From contig DATJTX010000035.1 of NCBI GenBank assembly GCA_035502855.1, forward strand, positions 1 through 43,233: 43,233 bases of DNA, read 5' to 3'. The notes under the pieces were generated by a model. The model was not told the origin of the DNA. It worked only from the letters and a program-made list of their open reading frames with translations, and searched no databases. The position numbers and the translations under genes are program-made. This document shows positions 40,452 through 43,233 of the stretch, piece after piece (the first letter of the stretch is position 1; each line of letters begins with the position of its first letter). The DNA is from Candidatus Baltobacteraceae bacterium (GTDB lineage Bacteria > Vulcanimicrobiota > Vulcanimicrobiia > Vulcanimicrobiales > Vulcanimicrobiaceae).

Positions 40452-42023
40452 TTACGCGCGCATCTGCCGGATGATACGGACGGTGGTGCACGCCCAAACG
40501 TGCAGTACCTTCGCCAGCGCGAACGTGACCGCGACACAGACGGCCGCGTGAACGCTCAAGCTGAACCAGATGGGGCCACCCAACCAAATCGTGCTGCCGA
40601 GGGAGTGGCCGTCAACCGCGATTTGTTCGAGCGTCTCCATCGTGGCCAGCAGAGCGAGTTGCATTGCGAAGATCGGCACGAGCAGGCGGCGCAGGTTCGT
40701 GTGCAGCGCATCGTTGGAGGCCTGCGAGAGATCGCGGCGCACGCGCAGCACCAAATAGAGGACGACGAGCAGCGCTCCCAACGCGAGCGTGGGTGCGACG
40801 GCGAGATACGAATGGTCGGTGTACGAGCCGGGCCCGAACCAACCGGCGTTCGACGCGCCTTCGACCAAAGGATCGGCAGTGGCGGCGGCGATGACCGCCG
40901 CAGCAATACAGAACCAGGAGCGGATCGAGGCGGGTTTGGCGGAATCGGTCCGCCGTGAGACGGCGGCGCTCCGACCGATGGGCATATCCGGGGTTTCGAC
41001 CAGTTTCGCGCAGATCGATGCGGAAGCGGCAGCATGATGCGCCTCCGAAACGGTCCGATCGATCTTGGCAAAGTCCGAGAGCGCCGAGAACGCTTCGGCG
41101 TGCCAACGCTCGATATCGGACCCCGATATTCCCGCAACGGACCCGACCGCGGGAAGCGTATGCGCATCGCTGAGGTCGATCGCCATTCCGCTGCGCAACT
41201 GAATCATCCCTTCGGTTTCGCGACGATAGGCTCGCGAGCTGCCCAGCCGATCCGAATCGATGACGTCTTCAACGTTCGAGAGCGTACGATAGCTCGTGCT
41301 AACCCAAAAAGCGAGGAAGGCACGGTAGAGCACGCCGGGTGAGGTCGCCGCCGGAATGCCGCGTCTCAATCCCGTTCGCGTCAGCGTTTTCACGGCGCCG
41401 TTCAAGAGTTCGGGCGAGAGGCGTAGCGCCTTCAACGCACAAGCGGCGAGCGGATGATCGTGATTCCGCGCGAGTATCTCTAAGGGCTTGGCAACGAAGT
41501 ACGCGTTACCGGAAGCTTTGTAGATACGCCATCCCGAGAGCCACTGGCCCCATGGAGAGCGGACGACCGCAATGTGACGCACGTTCGGAAAGTGCTTGCG
41601 CATCCACGCGACTCGTCCGATCGTGCGGCAATGCTTCATCACCGCCGTCTTTCCGTTCGCGTGCGCGAGCCGCACGAGCGAGTCGAGATAGCTCGCAAGG
41701 CCGGGGAGATCGGTCTGCGGTCCGGCGAGAAACCGATCGTAGGAAATACCGGCCGGATACCTGGGGACGCCGCGCCCCCGCGTTGGAATCAGCGCGGCGA
41801 ATTCCTCGTAGTAGGGACGATCCGGGTCGGGATGTCCGGAGTCGGTGGCGCCCGGGCGCATCATCTGAACGTCGCGAAGCGTTATTGCCGCGAGCGCTTC
41901 GTTGAGCGGCTCGTAGAAGGCCATCACGTCGGCTCGCGACCGGAACAGCGACCATATCCATGTTCCCGCCGTACGCCACCCGCAGTGAAGGAAAATTGAG
42001 CCTACGGCTTCGGGCTCGGGCAC
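40452..42023 (-). CDS. Sulfotransferase-like domain fused to a membrane domain
   Basis: 523 residues from a GTG with AGGAG 9 nt upstream. Residues 1-330 resemble sulfotransferases: a PAPS 5'-phosphosulfate loop IFLHCGWRTAGTWIWSLFRSR near the N terminus and a 3'-phosphate segment RHIAVVRSPWGQWLSGW around residue 150. After a linker of about 40 residues, the last 160 form about four membrane helices (IRSWFCIAAAVIAAATADPL, YLAVAPTLALGALLVVLYLV, LLVPIFAMQLALLATME, WFSLSVHAAVCVAVTFALAK). No in-frame break is seen, so the fusion seems real. It might sulfate a lipid or surface sugar at the membrane; this is inference. Confidence 0.7.
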   Translation of the reverse strand: MPEPEAVGSIFLHCGWRTAGTWIWSLFRSRADVMAFYEPLNEALAAITLRDVQMMRPGATDSGHPDPDRPYYEEFAALIPTRGRGVPRYPAGISYDRFLAGPQTDLPGLASYLDSLVRLAHANGKTAVMKHCRTIGRVAWMRKHFPNVRHIAVVRSPWGQWLSGWRIYKASGNAYFVAKPLEILARNHDHPLAACALKALRLSPELLNGAVKTLTRTGLRRGIPAATSPGVLYRAFLAFWVSTSYRTLSNVEDVIDSDRLGSSRAYRRETEGMIQLRSGMAIDLSDAHTLPAVGSVAGISGSDIERWHAEAFSALSDFAKIDRTVSEAHHAAASASICAKLVETPDMPIGRSAAVSRRTDSAKPASIRSWFCIAAAVIAAATADPLVEGASNAGWFGPGSYTDHSYLAVAPTLALGALLVVLYLVLRVRRDLSQASNDALHTNLRRLLVPIFAMQLALLATMETLEQIAVDGHSLGSTIWLGGPIWFSLSVHAAVCVAVTFALAKVLHVWACTTVRIIRQMRA

Positions 42024-42067
42024 TGCAGAAGCTCCTGTATAATTACTGAGAAATCACTGAGCGTCTC

Positions 42068-42337
42068 GTGGAACGTTTTGCTGGGATGCTCGCGATATGT
42101 TCGTTATTTTCGAGCAACTGCCGCGTGATTCCGTCGCCGTTCCGTCCGCGTTCCAGACCTTCCGTGCGTTCTCCGGATCCGATCCGATGGAGCGCCAGGA
42201 CGGCGTGTAACCGCCTGCACGAGCTCAGTGAGTTGTGGTGGCAAGGCGTAGCCGTGAAGGCACGAGCAGGCCGAACCTGCAACGAGGTGATTGCCAGGCG
42301 TATGGCATTGATAGTCGCTAGACTCGAGGAAGCGTGA
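42068..42337 (+). CDS. Small ORF translationally coupled to tnpB
   Basis: An 89-codon frame from GTG whose stop overlaps the tnpB start (GTGA). The C-terminal half (ACNRLHELSELWWQGVAVKARAGRTCNEVIARRMALIVARLEEA) looks like a real helical protein, the N-terminal half much less so. No match to TnpA (Y1 or serine recombinase) catalytic motifs is visible. It could be a TnpB-associated accessory protein, the remnant of a larger gene, or spurious. The element's left end would lie in or before this region. Confidence 0.35.
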   Translation: MERFAGMLAICSLFSSNCRVIPSPFRPRSRPSVRSPDPIRWSARTACNRLHELSELWWQGVAVKARAGRTCNEVIARRMALIVARLEEA

Positions 42338-43233
42338 AACGCATCGAACGCGTGCGGCTTTATCCCACGTTCCGTCAGGCGGAGCGCCTTCGCTTTGCGC
42401 TGAACGTCACGCGGGAACTGTACAACGCGCTGCTCCAAGAGCGTCGCGACGCATACCGTCTGCGTAAGGTGAAGATTTCTGCCAGGATGCAGTACGCGGA
42501 AATCACGGCACTGCGTAAGCCGATTGACCGTCTTGACGGCCGCCTTGCGGCAGTCTACCGGGAATGCGAAGACGCCGTACTGCATCGCCTCGACCTGGCG
42601 ATGCAGGCGTTCTTCCGACGCATCGAGCGAGGCAAGACCCCCGGCTTTCCGCGCTTCAAGCCGGCGGCCCGCTGGAAGCAGCTGACATTTCCACACGGCA
42701 ATCGCGCGCTCACGTTCGATGTGGCGCAACGCTCGGTGACGATTCCCGGCATCGGCCGCGTGAGGCTGCGTAAAGGCCGATCGGTCCCACCGTTCGGGCG
42801 GGCATGGATCCTGGAACGTAACGGCCGCTGGTACGCCTGTTTCGAATGCGAACGAGCCCAGGTGCAAGGGCCGGTCGATCTGCGGCGGATCGTCGGTGTC
42901 GACCGCGGCATTCGCGTACTGGCGGCAACCAGCGAAGGCCGACTACACGATAATCCCGCGCACGCCGAGCGCAATCGGCAGCGCATCGCCCATCATCAAC
43001 GCGCGCTCGAGGCAGTCACGCAGCGCGATGCACGCGGCCGCCCTCTGAATCGGCACGATCCCGCCCGCAAAAGCGCGGTACTGCGCTTAGCGCGCGCCAA
43101 GGAACGGGAAGCGAATCGTCGCCGGCAGACGCTGTATACGCTGGCGGGCAAGATCGTCGCCTGCACAGGCGTCATCGCGATCGAAGCGCTCAACGTGCGC
43201 AACATGACGCGCAGCGCAAAAGGCACGCTCCAG
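42334..43233 (+). CDS. tnpB: TnpB RNA-guided nuclease (cut by window end)
   Basis: The first 300 residues of a TnpB/OrfB. The N-terminal helical domain begins KRIERVRLYPTFRQAERLRFALNVTRELYNALL. The RuvC-like nuclease has its first catalytic Asp at about residue 190 (VGVDRGIRVLAATSEG) and the Glu at about 284 (IAIEALNVRNM). The zinc ribbon and last Asp lie beyond the window. No interruption is seen, so the protein may be active. It starts at a GTG coupled to the small upstream ORF. No Y1 transposase gene is visible, so it could be an IS200/IS605-family 'TnpB only' element or an IS607 one. Confidence 0.9.
   Translation, partial: MKRIERVRLYPTFRQAERLRFALNVTRELYNALLQERRDAYRLRKVKISARMQYAEITALRKPIDRLDGRLAAVYRECEDAVLHRLDLAMQAFFRRIERGKTPGFPRFKPAARWKQLTFPHGNRALTFDVAQRSVTIPGIGRVRLRKGRSVPPFGRAWILERNGRWYACFECERAQVQGPVDLRRIVGVDRGIRVLAATSEGRLHDNPAHAERNRQRIAHHQRALEAVTQRDARGRPLNRHDPARKSAVLRLARAKEREANRRRQTLYTLAGKIVACTGVIAIEALNVRNMTRSAKGTLQ

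Overview
This is a high-GC bacterial chromosome segment with tightly packed, often overlapping genes. The sequence does not name the organism. A lipobox protein, periplasmic c-type cytochromes and a barrel-like cytochrome suggest a diderm aerobe or facultative aerobe. The GC content, hybrid kinases and short 'CTTCGAC..GCTCAGGATGACA' repeats would fit an uncultured soil lineage such as Eremiobacterota (WPS-2), but that is inference only.

Layout. 1-250: the last codons of a TnpB gene. 249-1896 (minus): a LuxR-type DNA-binding protein, a six-Asp-box beta-propeller and a MoaD/ThiS-like ubiquitin-fold protein in one operon. 1999-2906: a small SH3/KOW-like protein and a RelE-like toxin-antitoxin pair. 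3089-11419: a complete arginine pathway, with argB divergent from argF-argR-argG-argH-argC-argJ-argD. ArgJ supplies both acetyl-transfer steps, so glutamate to arginine is covered, and argR lies inside its own regulon. Two palindromes sit in the 19-bp argB/argF gap.

11534-20542 is the most interesting part. Three crcB-motif (fluoride) riboswitches lie within 1.4 kb. They precede (1) a 103-residue three-helix membrane protein, (2) an unrecognised 216-residue helical protein, and (3) a six-gene operon resembling hydrogenase-4/formate hydrogenlyase (HyfC, E, F, a NuoC-NuoD-type large subunit, a HyfH-HyfI fusion, HyfB) followed by a UspA protein. No CrcB/Fluc or CLC-F exporter is in the window. 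The Hyf-like complex has lost the NiFe cysteines, all four proximal-cluster cysteines and most ferredoxin-type cysteines, yet keeps its membrane arm. It looks like a redox-inactive, fluoride-induced ion-translocating complex related to Ehr (energy-converting-hydrogenase-related) complexes.

20899-31294: signalling and accessory genes. These are a hybrid histidine kinase with two receivers and an Hpt domain, a PAS protein, an MFS transporter, a MIP-family channel with altered NPA boxes and a probable frameshift, a cupin, a PDZ-membrane-GAF protein, a basic DUF6496-type protein and an HD-GYP response regulator. 31349-36579: a Crp/Fnr regulator followed by an electron-transfer cluster of four cytochrome c domains in three proteins, two membrane proteins and a FixH-like lipoprotein. 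36744-39795: glpK-glpD. 39764-42023 (minus): a sulfotransferase-membrane fusion and a small exported protein. 42068-43233: a small ORF coupled to a second TnpB gene, cut by the window edge. No tRNA, rRNA or CRISPR array was seen.
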